From: Sarcomyxa edulis
Taxonomy: Eukaryota; Basidiomycota; Agaricomycetes; Agaricales; Mycenaceae
DNA: 64,000 bases
NCBI GenBank assembly: GCA_009761415.1
Contig: QUOL01000020.1
Span: 372,001 to 436,000 of the forward strand
Direction of reading: 5' to 3'
Shown: in pieces, positions 1-12,900 of the stretch
How the letters are laid out: every line of letters begins with the position of its first letter
Numbering within the stretch: position 1 is the first letter of the stretch
Position numbers and translations under genes: made by a program
The notes under the pieces: generated by a model
The model's database searches: none
What the model saw: only the letters and a program-made list of their open reading frames with translations
Told to the model about the DNA's origin: nothing

Positions 1-1257
1 CACAGTCCTCGGGTAGCTGGGATAAGATGAGGACGATGAGGTATGTGCTGGTGAGGAACGAGATTCGCCCTTGACATTCTCCGTCTCTCAGGATGGGGCC
101 GGCCTTGGGAAGGCTATTGCTCACCCTTGTCTGCGCAAGGTCGACTTCGTATTGTGGAGCAGTGAAGGTCCAAAGCGGAGAGCATGGAACAATTTCGTTA
201 TGCGGTGAGTCGTCCAGAAATTCGGGCCATGGGATTTCATATAGGGAGAAAACATTCCCTGCACAAGATTACAGAACGAGATGTTCGGTAATTATGTGTA
301 CGCTGAAAGTCTACAAGAAACGATGATTCCGGTTTATTTGCTAGAACACAGTATATGAATGACGCACGAAATCTGAATTATCATCGGCGGCACCGCGACC
401 AATGTCCATTTTGACTTTTGCGTGGGTGTAGTTCGGACCCTCGGAAATTTTTCTGACCTCTAGTATGATGGTATCGGTCTCCCACCAGGCAAGTACTAGA
501 AGGTCTTGGTCTCCACATAAATCTAGAATAGGCTCTAAAACCTGTAGCGCCCATGAGGGATCCATGCTGATGTTGTCCATATTGATATGATATCCGTAGA
601 TACTCGAACGGGAGCTGCATTACAGTTTCAAACTGAGAGACACTGAGCATTTGATAGATTTACTGACGTGGGTCTGTGATGTTCTAGAACAAAGATATCA
701 ATTTCACCGGTAGGAGAGACGGAAGTGCGAATGTCGAGACTGTCCTCGGTCAGCCCGTTAGGGAGAGTACGCGTGACACTCGGGGAGGCCATGTTATTTG
801 ACTGACAAAGCATGATTGTTCCGTTGAGCAGCGTGATAAATACCCAATCACCTCCTGGTAAAAGACGGATAGTATGGACATCTTTGTCGAGTTTGTAGCC
901 ACTGATTTTGGAAGGATTAATGATTCCTTTGTGCCATGCCCGATCTAGACGTACAATATCCGTGGCCTTGGATCTGATTTCATCGGATGACATGGATCCG
1001 AGTTTATGATTCTGGAAGTAGGTCTGAAGCGGAATAGCACAGAGGAGGTCACGAAAAATAGAGTGCCACACGGAGTGTTGGTGCACGGTGTGGTAGAAAA
1101 ACCTGCAGGTCTAAAGGATCACGGTTAGAAGATAGCCAGTCCGTCATTAGTGAGCGTAAGGACATACGGAACCTAGATACGCAATATCATAGACTGTGAG
1201 AAGGGCTAATATGATTTCCCACACGTCGAATGGTACTCGAGTGATGTCAATCGTCAT
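1..1257 (-). CDS. F-box-like protein, C-terminal part beyond the window edge
   Basis: Proposed exons on the minus strand are 1168-1257, 668-1110, 368-614 and 1-258. The first three join in phase with GTATGT and GTCAGT donors. The start at 1257 opens directly into an F-box-like helix set (VPFDVWEIILALLTVYD, then CRFFYHTVHQHSVWHSIF), the usual N-terminus of the large Agaricomycete F-box family. The middle holds beta-rich WD-like segments (GGDWVFITLLNG; LLVLAWWETDTIILEV). Exon 4 follows an intron of about 110 nt and stays open to base 1, so the protein is truncated by the window rather than broken. By family analogy it would be a substrate adaptor for an SCF ubiquitin ligase; the substrate is unknown. 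The last junction (donor GTGCGT after 368, acceptor before 258) is the weakest part of the model. Confidence 0.7.
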
Positions 1258-2014
1258 TATGAAGTCTGTAGGAAGTTTGAGCTGCCTTCAGTCGTCGAAG
1301 GAAATAGAGAGAGAGGAAAACTGCCACGACTGAAGAGCTCAGGGTAGGTCCTTCCCCATTGCCTCGACTGCATCAAGATGCTGACTCGTGAGATGTTGAC
1401 ATCAAGTTGTAGATCAAATCAGCTTGTCATGCTCAGATGTGATTCTCTAGAATTTCTCTCTGATATCGCAGTCAAGTGGCATGATTATCGAGGTTTCGAA
1501 ATCATACAAGCAAGAAGTTGGATCCAAGACTTCGCTTCAAGAAAGAGAAGAAATTTAGAACCAGGAAGAAATCAAGAAGAAATTCGAGTTTTTACCTTTA
1601 TTGACATCGTGGCACGTCTTTGCAAAACATGCGCGTGACCGTGTGATGAGGGCGGTGACTCGTGACTCGTGACGCGTAATGCTCTTGACTCTTCTTCAAG
1701 AATCAAGCTTCAAGACTTCAACTTGAACTTGAAGTTGTTCGGTCAGAGCTACATCTGCTTCCTCTTGAAGTCATTATTCCTCAGTAGACCTCGAACAAGC
1801 AGGCCTCACGTCATACTCTTAACTCGACCAATCAAGAGATATCGATAACAGCATACTTATTTCCGCCCCAAACCACCAGGCTTTCGACTCGGAGCTCCAC
1901 CGGAATGTATGGGGACCATGTGAAGTCCGACGATGTGCGTCCGTTTACTCCCTCGGAGACTTGAAAATACGTGATAACGGGCGAAAATTCTATAAGATGG
2001 GTGAAATTCTTGAG
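1258..2014. other. Divergent intergenic region, F-box gene / RecQ gene
   Basis: This stretch separates two divergently transcribed genes and presumably holds both promoters. Around 1655-1745 it has short direct repeats of GTGACTCGTGAC type and a self-complementary AACTTGAACTTGAAGTT run. A short open frame at 1378-1638 has no recognisable domain and I do not call it a gene. I see no clear TATA box. Confidence 0.5.
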
Positions 2015-5000
2015 ATGTCGCGTTTAGAGCACGAACGATCGAGTTCTGGGTCCAAGGCAGGACCGTCACGATCAAAGTCAGCTCAGACTGGCAATCAGGT
2101 GCCAAGTCACTTGCAGAGGCATACATTGAACGAGAAAATAGCAGAACTTGACGCTGAGATCAAAGGATACGACGAAGAGATTAATGACATCAAACGTCTG
2201 CGCGCATTGCGCATTCAGGATCGGGAGGCACTGCTCGAACAATTAAAGCAAACACGAGGATTCGGGGCTCAGATAGCTACGGCGCAGGATAGAGGACGAG
2301 ATCAGCGAGCACACGGAGGAATCGACTATACTGCCCCAGGTTTCGATTGGTCTCAGGGGATGAAAGCTAAGATGAAGAAGGTTTTCGGTATCGACCAATT
2401 TCGTCTCTGCCAGGAAGGGTATGTCTTTCGTTCCTTTTCGTGCACTTGCTTCTGTCTTGGGAATTTGACTGTGGTGTGTATGTGCATAGAGTATGTAACG
2501 CCAATATGGACGGCCGAGACATCGTATGCGTGATGCCTACAGGTGGCTTATTCAGGCATCAAGTCATCCTAACATTGTTGAAATCATCTTCTCCCATCCA
2601 GGAGGTGGAAAATCCCTGACATATCAGCTTCCCGCTTTGCTTACACCAGGGTGCACTCTGGTGATATCACCACTTATCGCCTTAATAACAGATCAGATTC
2701 TCCACCTCAGGGAGGCCGGAAGTACGTTCGTATCTGCGTGCCGAAATTTGAGACTGACCTTAGGATTTCTCTTAGTTGAAGCTGTCATGCTTACCGGAGG
2801 CACCTCGAAGGAAGAAACGCGTGATGCATACTCACGTATGACTGAGACCGGTGGCCGTGCGCAAGATCAAATCAAGCTTTGTTATGTTACTGTAAGCTCC
2901 ACTATATTTCTCAGAGCTCTACATCTCATGTATCTCATGGAAATGATCAAGCCGGAGAAAATCTCGAAAAGTCAAGCATTCAAGGCGGTATTGGGTAAAG
3001 TGGCCGCCGCTGGAAACTTGGGTAGGACAATACATGGCTTCAAGAATCCGCTTTATTGACCTAACATGCAGCGCGTATCGTCATCGATGAGGCTCATTGC
3101 GTTTCTCAGCTTGGCCATGATTTCCGGTATGACCTTCGCATAGACTACAAGACTACTAGTAACTGACCAAAACTAACCCCAACTCAAGGCCGGACTACCA
3201 GAAATTGCACGTCCTCCGTCAGCTCTTCCCTCGGGTGCCTATTATGGCGCTTTCAGCTACATGTCCCCCGAAAGTCCTTCAAGATCTCATCAACACTCTA
3301 AGGCTTAAAGGTATAATTGACGGGAAAGGTGAGACTCACTTAGCGTCCTCTCAAGCAGCGAAGCTGATTTTCGGGGTTTCTGCTCTGAGACGCTAAACCA
3401 GAAGGCACTGTTTACTTCTCGGCTCCGTTATATCGGAAGAATCTGCATTATCGTGTTCTGCCCAAGCCATCTTCTTCCACAGGTGCGATAAAAGCTATGA
3501 CAGATTATATCCTTCAAAACCATCCGAACGACACCGGGATCGTATATTGTTTAAGCAAGAAAGTATGAAGGCCCTTCTGCTTCTTGTTTCTGTTGATTTC
3601 AGTCTTTGATCGAGTCATTCAGGATTCTGAGACTGTAGCGGAGGGCCTGTCCTCCACAAGCAACGGAAAGATCAAGACCGGCGTGTACCACGCTGACATC
3701 AAAGAGCAAGCCAAAGAACATCTGCATAAGCAGTGGCGCAAGGGCGCGATCAAAGTTGTGTGCGCGACCATCGGTAAGAAATCTCGTTAGATAATTATGA
3801 CGGTTCTAACCAATGTCTTGCGTTTATCCTAGCTTTCGGTCTAGGTATCGATAAGGGTGATGTTCGCTTTGTCCTGCACCATTCCGTATGTCTGTAATAC
3901 ATCATCCACGCTCATGCCTACCCTCTAACGCGTGTCATTTATAAAGATGTCGGTCAGTGTTGAAGATCTGGTTGGGACGTAAGTCTTTACGAGCCGTATG
4001 CTCACCCTATATTTTAGAAATCTATGGACGGATTTTATCAAGAATCTGGACGAGCTGGACGAGATGGGAAAGATGCCGACTGTGTTTTATATTACCGTCC
4101 CCAGGATGCTACTCGTCTTAGTGGCATCATGTGTTCCGAAAAGGATGGTCAACTAAAATGTCCGTACAGCCTCGTTCTTCCCTCCATCTATACGTGTTCT
4201 CACCGCCTGGCTGACTACTGCTTGTTCAGTGTACGACATGTTACGTTTTGCGCAAAACATGCAGGAATGCAGGAAGGTCCATTTCGCGAAGTGCGTTTTC
4301 ATTGTAGCCATATGTATGGAAACCCACTGACTTCATGTTCATGTTGCGTCTAAGGTATTTCTCTGCTTCTTCGCAGCTCTCCGTGCACTCATGGACAACA
4401 GACGACTCGGGCGCCCTCGATAATTGTGGGCACTGCGACAATTGTACCCGTGCGCCGGACGCTTTCGATCACAAGGACGTAACGGTCGAGGCATGGCAGA
4501 TCCTGAAGGTTGCGGACGCCGCGAACCGTATAGGGGGGCGTCTTACACTTAACAAGTTGGCTGATCTGGTGAGAGGCAACGGCGGAGGAGCTTTAGAAGT
4601 TCAAGAAGGAGGACGTCGCAAAGGCAAGGCCAAGGCTAAGGAAAAGGTGGATATTGATATCGAACAAATCGTTGGCGGTAAAGTAGGCCTGAGTAAAGAC
4701 GTAGGTGATGCCACCCATATGTTTCGACCGTACTGAAGTCTCGTAATCTTCCAGGCTACCGAAACCGTTCTCATAGACCTCTTGACGTCTAATTACTTGG
4801 GGGAGTCCTATCATAACACTGCTTATGCAACGAATGTATACGTGATTCCAGGACCTCAAGCTATACGCCTCACGCGGTTATCTCGGAAAGACGTCGAGAA
4901 CGGCAACGGACCAAGAATCATGTCCTTCTTCCGCAAAACTATCAGAAAGAAAGCGAAGGAAGTCAAGGCTAGCGGTTCAGGGGAGACGAAGAGGAAAAAG

Positions 5001-5369
5001 AAAACGGAGGTATCCATCGACCTTGGGAAGAGGAAAAGTCGCGATACGGACGGAAGTGACGAGGAGGAGGAAGATGAGGAGGAAGGTTTGGATGGATTCA
5101 TTGTTCCAGACGATGAAGTCATCAATTTATCGAAGGGACCAAAACGATCGGGCAGCTTTGAAACAATTGTGGATTCTGATTCTGATGATCTCGCCGATCA
5201 AGACTGGGCATACACCTTGAGGTCGACTAAACCTCCTCCGAAGAAGCCACGGACAGTTTCAACGGCCAAAGGCTTAGGCAAATCAAAACTTGACTTCCTG
5301 GATCGAACCACGCATTCAAACACGAGAAACGACGACGACATCATAGACTTAGCGTCAGACAGTGACTGA
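2015..5369 (+). CDS. RECQL: RecQ-family ATP-dependent DNA helicase (RECQL/RECQ1-like)
   Basis: The 15-exon model is 2015-2418, 2490-2542, 2602-2721, 2776-2891, 2952-3021, 3072-3126, 3189-3310, 3402-3562, 3623-3773, 3833-3885, 3947-3952, 4018-4159, 4230-4290, 4355-4700, 4755-5369. It gives 824 aa with all phases closed. In order it shows an N-terminal coiled coil, Walker A (MPTGGGKS), motif II (IDEAHCVSQ), motif III (ALSATCP), motif VI (YQESGRAGR), and a RecQ-C zinc site (CGHCDNC preceded by CRK). A winged-helix region follows, then a Lys/Glu-rich acidic tail. RecQ enzymes unwind 3'-tailed duplexes during replication and recombination repair in the nucleus. The HHSMSKSM context and short zinc module resemble human RECQL more than BLM/Sgs1. 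Exon 11 is only 6 nt (Met-Ser) and restores a conserved motif. In-frame ATGs at 1961 (track start) and 1997 are alternatives to 2015. Confidence 0.93.
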
Positions 5370-5556
5370 ACATACTATGTAAATGATATATTATCGTTGT
5401 ATTGAATGGCAATCATAAATATTGTAAGTAACATGCATAATGGTTATGTGGCAGCGCAGGAAATTCCAGCCCCCTGGTGTCAAAAGCGAACATAGCTAGC
5501 CTAATGACTCAAATAAATATCGACTGCTAGAATTGCACCGTTCCGATGCGAGGCAT

Positions 5557-8500
5557 TCAAACTCCCTCTCCGAAGCCAACTCCGGCGTATATCCGGATGT
5601 TAGATTGCTCCGCCCCCGTAGTTCTTTTCAGTGCCGATCGCAGTGGTGCTTTCGGAATGAGACGATGTCTCATGTCAATACGCACTCCCTTCTCGTTCAT
5701 CCACCCTTGATCGGGTTCAGGGTATCCGTCCAGGTCAACAGGAAACTCTTCACCTATAGGAGGAGGCTTGTATCCACCCTCGTTTGTCCACAGTTGATCA
5801 CTGTACTGGTGTTAATGGGCATTAAAGGTCGAACAGGATAGAGTATGCGTACCCTCGTCGATTGAACCAGCCTTTCCGTCGCTGACCTATGAAGATCGGC
5901 GACGGGCATACCAGATTTTCCGTCCATCGAACGGTGCGAGTACCTCCAGGAGTGGTAGGGCGGAGAGAGGTATCCATTCTGTCTCCGTTTGAATACCTTC
6001 TTTGATTCCCAGTCAAAGAACTGGAAGTATCCTGGACCTGAGGATCTGATTGTACCCTCCGAGGTTCGAGTGTGAGTGACGAGTTCCCATCCAGGGGTTG
6101 GCGAGATGTTGAGGACGTTGTCGGCACCTGTTGTGGAAACGAGTTCTGAGTTCTCGAGGCAGGGAGAGTGCTCCGCTGATCCCTCCCGATGTTAGATCCA
6201 TATTCAGGGCTCCTCGAGCTCGTGCGCTGGCGTTCTGGAGCTGGACGAAAAGATGACGGGTGCTGTTGTCTATCATTCTGCTGTTGCACTGAACTCCCTG
6301 CAACATTTGCTATATTCGTGTGAGATTCAGATGGAAACGGGACGGGTGGCACGGGTGGCATGGGTGGCAAAGTACGGGAAGAGTCACGTGCCGCAGGTGG
6401 AGGGTTCGAGACATGCGTGTCGTATTGGGAGATGTCATTGTCACGATTCTCGTCACCATAATAATCCCTGTTAGATCCAGAAGGTGGTCTCACGGAGCTG
6501 CGGGCATCTAGAGAAGATGCCATATACCCAGGATTTGATGAACTGGGAAGCTGACGCGTATCTTGAGGAGAAGAGTCCTGAAAGGACGTATGACTGGTAG
6601 TTGACATAGCGTTGGCAGCTCGGGAAAGGGGCTCGTTGGTTTTCCCTCGCTGGGATGCTGGCACGGATGTTGAATCACGTCTGGCACGACGATAATCCGA
6701 TCGGTCTCCAGTGTCCTTCTGTGCAGGGGCCCCGTTGGATAGTGCTGTATCACGGATGGTGGGCGGATTGTATGCAGTAGACGTGTATCTTTCCGCAGGC
6801 GTCACAGAAGGGTCTTGGGTAATGAATCCATCTCTCGTCGCGGAATAAGAAGTAGGTTGCGCTACCGTATATTCAGCTGATCGAGATGGAAAAAAGGAAC
6901 TAGATTGGCGTCGTTGAGAAATCTCGGTATATTCAAGAAGGCTTTCAGATGTCTGCTGGGGATCAGGCCGGCCTCTGCTGCCATTGTGATCCTGAGATGT
7001 CAGGGGAGTGTGTGTAGGCACGGATTGCGGTGCAGAAACGGCGACGCTCAGGTTTGTGCTAGTTAGAGTGGAGGTAGTGCTGTAATGATCATGAATCGGG
7101 GTCGGGACGACATCTGGAGGCTGCCGACTGTTAAGGGAGTTGATTCCAGATAGCACACCCTGGCGAACTGTTTGTTGTGCTGGCAACATGCCCTCCGGAG
7201 ATGACGTTACTCGCTGAGAGGACAGGTGATTATGAACATCGGGCTGTCCAGAACGCTGATCAATCGAGTCGCGTGGGTGTGTAGGATATGTTGGAGCTAC
7301 GGGAGATACATGTTCGATGTTTGAGATGGGTGGTTGTACGAGACCAAAAGGCTCTCTGCCATCCGCAGATGTGGAACCAGTCGACGAGTTGGATCCCCGC
7401 CGTTGCGGATTATATAGCTGAGAAGAATACTCGGTGTTGGTTTGTGTGGGATGTGTGCTATGCGTAGAATCGTTATTTCTTCGAATCGACGAAGGCCCGG
7501 TGGCATCGACTGATTCTCTTCTGGTCGGAGGATAAGGTGGTACTGAAGGAGTTTGATGTTCTGGATGAGACGGCATAGACTGTCCGACAGAAGACTCTCT
7601 AACCGTTCTGTCTATCTGTCCTTCCGAGAACAATGGCAGCTGCGAAACCTCTGAGTTGCGCGATTGAAAATTCGTGTGTGTCTGGTGAGCGCCTACTCCA
7701 GCAATATTGACACCAGGTGGAAAATACGGGCCCTGCCCTCCGTACCCGCTACTACTGCTTACGGAAGAAGCAGGGCTTATACGAGGAACAGAATTCGAGA
7801 TATCTTCGCTCGCGGGGCGTGGTTGCACTGAAGCTGAATAGAGATCACGTTCTGGATTAGGTCTCATCGATATCGCATCATATGCAACATTCTGCGACAT
7901 AGATTCCTTCCTACTTCGTTGTACACTTTGCTGTGATTGAGAGTCGATGGAGCGATTCTGTGAAGATACATAGTATGTATCTCGAGGGGCGAAAGCTCTG
8001 GAATCCCCTGTCATAGAAGAGGGTGGAGTGTAGCTCGAAGTCCCTGTTTGTTCTACTTCTTCCTGTGATTCATCTGTTGGTGATGGATTCTCACTTTCAG
8101 AGGCATCAGGAAGATCTGAAGGCCTGCTCGAAGGGGCTTGCGGGATCGGAATGAAGGACGTATTGGATGATGATCGAGAGGACGATCCCCCTTGTCCAGT
8201 ATGATTTTGTATGATACCCCTGATAGCTGAATGGGCGTTAGCAAGTGCAGGGATATGTAGCGGGAATGCACTCCGTGCAGACGTTGCAGGAGCTGGGGTA
8301 TTTCCTCGCAGTGGCCTCTCTTCGGCAGGAGGAGGGCTTTTGAGTGTGACGGTACTATCTGTGGATAATGCGGGAGAATAGAATGAGGAGGGTGTGAATG
8401 TTGTGGTAGAAGCAGTATCGTAGTCAGAATTCGAATAAATATCGGATTTCGAGGAAACGGAACGTTCGTAGATATATGTGTCCTGCGCGGCACTAGGATA

Positions 8501-9102
8501 AATAGAATAGGTAGGCGCTTTTACGGCAGCAGAACGAATAGGTTCCAGCACTGCTTGCCGATATTCGAGAGCGGCGCTGTTATTAACATGTCGGGAGGGC
8601 TGCTCGCGTGATAGCTGCACAGGTTCCCTTGAAGGAATTGCGGACGGTTTTGGATTCGATTCAGGTCGTGGATTAGAAGAATACCAGTTATACTTTTGAC
8701 GTTGATCGGTCGTCTCAGTCGGTCTGTATCCAAGATCGAACTTTGCGGTAGCGGTGTAAGGAAAAGAGGAGATTGTCGGTCCTTTGAAGACACGAACAGA
8801 GAAACCTCTTGGGACCTACGAGTATGACGTCAGTAAACACAGAAAATACACGGAAAAGATAGCCCGATTGTCCATCGAACCTTTGTTGAGCTAGCATTTG
8901 CGCTAGCACGACTATTTCTTGCAGTGGGCAGACTTCCGTGTCCAACTGACGAAAACATAGCGAGTGGTGGTAATGAGGCTGACCGGTACGTATGTGTGAA
9001 CTAGTGCTTAAAAGCAATACGTGAGAAGGGCGTGTACAAGATCACGCCGAAAACACGATGCTGAACTGTCTGTGATGCATGCGGACTTCCCAACACATGC
9101 AT
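5557..9102 (-). CDS. Ser/Pro/Gln-rich conserved basidiomycete protein of unknown function
   Basis: The main exon 5853-8815 codes for almost 1,000 residues of disordered Ser/Thr/Pro/Gln/Arg-rich sequence. A 52-nt intron (5801-5852) leads to a conserved-looking C-terminal exon, 5557-5800. Across that splice runs GWFNRRGDQLWTNEGGYKPP, followed by a PVDLDGYPEP-GWMNEKGVRIDM box and PLRSALK. I recognise this tail as a recurrent basidiomycete signature but know no function for it. An upstream exon (about 8849-9005) encodes a compact segment with Cys, His and Leu. The 5' end is tentative: joining it needs introns of only about 34 nt (8816-8848) and 31-37 nt (near 9010-9040), with ATG at 9102. The disorder suggests a scaffold or cell-cortex regulator, but that is a guess. 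Confidence 0.72.
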
Positions 9103-9918
9103 TACTACGGCGAAAAAGAGGGGTAAACGATCAGGTTACACCTTTCCTGGAGAATCATGAGAGCGCCATCACTTGGAGGTCACGGAGGTCTGGAGATACA
9201 CTCAACATTTAGAATATCGGCAGAAGTGAAACGAAGTGACTGGCCCTCTGTAAAGAAGCTTCATCGCGTGCGGCCTTCGAGTCCCACGAAGCTGCGACAT
9301 TTATGCCATTGATGATGAGGTCATATGTACTGCAGCTTAGCTATACCCCTGCGATGATAGTAAAAACTGGCATCAAAATGTCGATGCTTCGACAATTCTG
9401 CCGCTCAGACTTTGCTGAACATGCCTATGAGAGCCTGAGGGATGGAAATTGGTCACATAAGACTTGTAGATGGGATACACAGCGTCCAAGATGAGAATGC
9501 TCCGAGTCCAAATTGGATATAACTGCAAAAAATTGGGAAATCTTGAATCATGGGAGGGTATAATTCGACTAGACGTACCCTCAGTGGAGTATGTGTCTAT
9601 GTCCCGAGAAACAAACCGAGAATTTGTGTATGCTCAGTGTCGTACATGGACGTCGCGGATGGCATGGAGAGCCTGCCGCTCAAGTGGCTGTGATACAGTG
9701 TGAATTTATTTATCTCGAAATTTCAACTTCTTTTCAAGTCCACCAACCTCTTCTTGACCTCTTCGTGGCCAAAATTTACATCTTGCCATTGCAACAGCAA
9801 TTATCAAGTCCCTCAAATATCTAAGCTCATTGGAGTGCAGTTCTAGCGATTAGGGCACCTCTTAGGCTTCTTCTAGCTGCCCAAGATACCAAGTACTTTC
9901 TAATTGGCCATTTTGATT
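9103..9918. other. Divergent intergenic region upstream of CFT1
   Basis: There is no convincing gene in these 816 bases between the Ser/Pro-rich gene and CFT1. Open frames at 9303-9494, 9470-9703 and 9591-9824 lack domain-like composition. The sequence is moderately AT-rich and should contain both promoters. No clear TATA box or repeat was seen. Confidence 0.5.
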
Positions 9919-12900
9919 ATGCATGCTCTGCGTCAAGAAATCCTCCCTCCAAGTGGCGTGGAGTTTGTTGCGAGTTTGAAGTTAACGCCATCAACTCTCG
10001 GAGACTTACCTACGCCCCCGAATGCTACGACACGCCACGAACTCGCTGCAAAAGCCCTGTATAATGTGGTCGTCGCCCGTTCTAGCCTTCTACGCATCTT
10101 CGAAGTCCGGGAGGAACCTGCCCCCATTCCTACGCAAGCCGAAGATGAACGAGAAAGAAGGGCGAAAGTTCGAAAAGGGACGGAAGCCGTAGAGGGTGAA
10201 GTGGAGATGGATGAGCAGGGAGAGGGATTCGTGAACATTGCTAAGGTGATTTAGTCTGCAAAGATTCAGGCTGTATGAATGCCGATTTATTGCGGTGTCC
10301 TTAAAGGCTCTCGTGCTGACCGAATTGTATTCATCACTCTCAGTCAATCGGTCAGAAAAGCACCTTGAATCCACCAACCGTCACCAAGTTTTACTTTGTG
10401 CGGGAGCACCGTCTCCATGGAATTGTAACTGGCATAGAGGGCGTGAAAGTAATGGCTTCATTGGATGATAGACTTGATCGTCTTTTGGTTTCGTTCAAAG
10501 ATGCGAAGGTTTGAAACCTCAGTGTTTCGGGTCTCACCAAATACTGAACCTATGTCAGATCGCCCTATTGGAATGGTCCGACGCGGTCCACGACCTAGTC
10601 ACTGTGTCAATTCATACGTATGAACGAGCACCTCAGCTAGTACGTGTCATTACACTCAATCCAAAGTCAGTACTCAGAAAATGGCTGTAGGTCTCCCTGG
10701 ATCCCTCATCTTTCCGAGCCAATCTCCGCGTCGATCCTATGTCACGGTGTGCGGCTCTCTCTCTTCCTAGAGATGCCATAGCCATCCTTCCGTTTTACCA
10801 AACGCAAGCAGAGTTAGAGATCATGGAGCAGGATCAAACCCAAGTGGCGAGGTGCATTGTTTACCAACCTCCCGTAGGGATCATGCTTAACGTTTTTCCA
10901 GAGATGTCCCATATTCCCCTAGTTTCATCCTCGATCTACCCGGAGATGTCGATGAGAGCATTAGGAATGTCATTGACTTCGTGTTTCTGCCTGGCTTCAA
11001 TAGTCCGACTATGGCTGTCCTTTTCCAGACGCAGCAAACATGGACTGGGTAAGTTACTAATCTGTTTTCAATACCTAGGCTAACCAGATTGGTGCAGCCG
11101 TCTGAAAGAATACAAAGACACAGTCAATTTGATGATATTCACTTTGGATCTAATCACGCACAACTACTCCATCATAACCTCGGCGGACGCGCTACCTTAC
11201 GACTGTCTTGAAGTCCTTCCGTGCGCCACTTCCCTGGGTGGGGTAGTTATCATCACGAGCAACTCGATTATATACGTCGATCAATCGTCTCGTAGAGTGG
11301 CACTGCCTGTCAATGGCTGGCCTGCTCGTGTAAGCGATATGACTTTACCTTTGCTTTCTTCACCCGAAGAACAGCGACGTAACCTCGAACTCGAAGGATC
11401 ACGCTCTACATTCATAGACGATCGGACTCTCTTCATCGTCTTGAAAGATGGCAGTGTTTACCCTGTCGAACTTGTGGTCGACGGTAAAACCGTCTCCAGA
11501 ATCTCAATGGCATCTGCGTTGGCTCAGACGACTATACCCGCCGTTGTGCATCGCATGGGAGAAGACCATCTGTTTGTGGGAAGCACGGTAGGCCCATCCG
11601 TCTTGCTGAAGACGGCACGGATAGAACAAGAAATAGAAGAGGATCACGACATGGATAGTGCTCCTACTACGGTCGTCGATATCGACAATGGTATGGATTT
11701 GGACGATGATGACGGTACGTTTATTACTGCGCAGTACTCCTACATCTTGGGGTCCCGTCTCATATATCCTCTAGATATATACGGAGATTCTAAAATGTCA
11801 AACGCTGAGCCCTCGACTGACGGATTGCCAAACGGCAGCGGAGCCCCTAAAAAGATGCGCACAGTCGTTCATTTGTCATTATGTGACGCTCTACCTGCAT
11901 ACGGTCCTATAGTCGACATGGCGTTCTCTCTTGCAAGGAACGGCGTGCGTGCAACGTGTTTGTTCGTTTCGTTTCGTCCCTGACAATTGACTTCATTCTT
12001 GTTTGATTTCTTACCACTAGGACCGACCAGTCCCGGAACTAGTCGCGATCACTGGTACCGGACCACTCGGTGGGTTTAGCTTGTTTCAGGTGGGTTCAAC
12101 TTTGTTTGATCAAGACTGTAGCGACTATCTTTCAATGTCTTATGCTCTCTCTATCTAGCGCGATCTTCCTATTCGTATAAAACGCAAGCTTCATGCGATC
12201 GGTGGAGCACGTGGGATGTGGTCGTTGCCCATACGACAACCCGTGAAAGCCAGTGGAATATCATACGAGCGGCCTGTAAATCCTTATCAATCAGAGAACG
12301 ACACTCTCATTGTCAGTACAGATGCCAACCCCAGCCCAGGCCTTTCGAGGGTACGCCTCTCAGCATCTATTGGGAGTACATGTCTAATTTTTTCTTCTGC
12401 TTCTTCCAATACACAGATTGCCTCTCGTACGTCAAGTAAGAGCGATATTTCGATCACAACACGTATACCGGGGACGACCATAGGCGCCGCACCGTTTTTC
12501 CAAAGAACGGCCATACTTCATGTTATGACAAACTCGATCCGTATAGTCGAACACGGTCTGTCTAATTCTTTGCTGGGACCATTCGAAATACTTACATGTG
12601 TTGTTGAAGATGGTGTGGAAAGACAGATCATTAAAGACATGGATGGCAATATGCCTCGACCCAAAATTCGAGCATGTAGCATTTCTGATCCATTTGTCCT
12701 TGTACTTCGTGAGGATGACTCCATTGGTCTGTTCATCGGAGAGACCGAGCGTGGAAAAATCAGACGGAAAGATATGTCGCCAATGGGTGACAAAGTGCGT
12801 TTCCATTCCTCCTCGGAATTGACACTGTTCTCATCATATACTTCAAGACATCTCGATACATTGCTGGTGCATTCTTCATGGATGTAACCGGCATATTGGA

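Noticed and set aside
1378..1638. 86-codon + frame in the F-box/RecQ intergenic region
   Set aside because: It has no similarity to any domain I know and lies in the promoter of two divergent genes.
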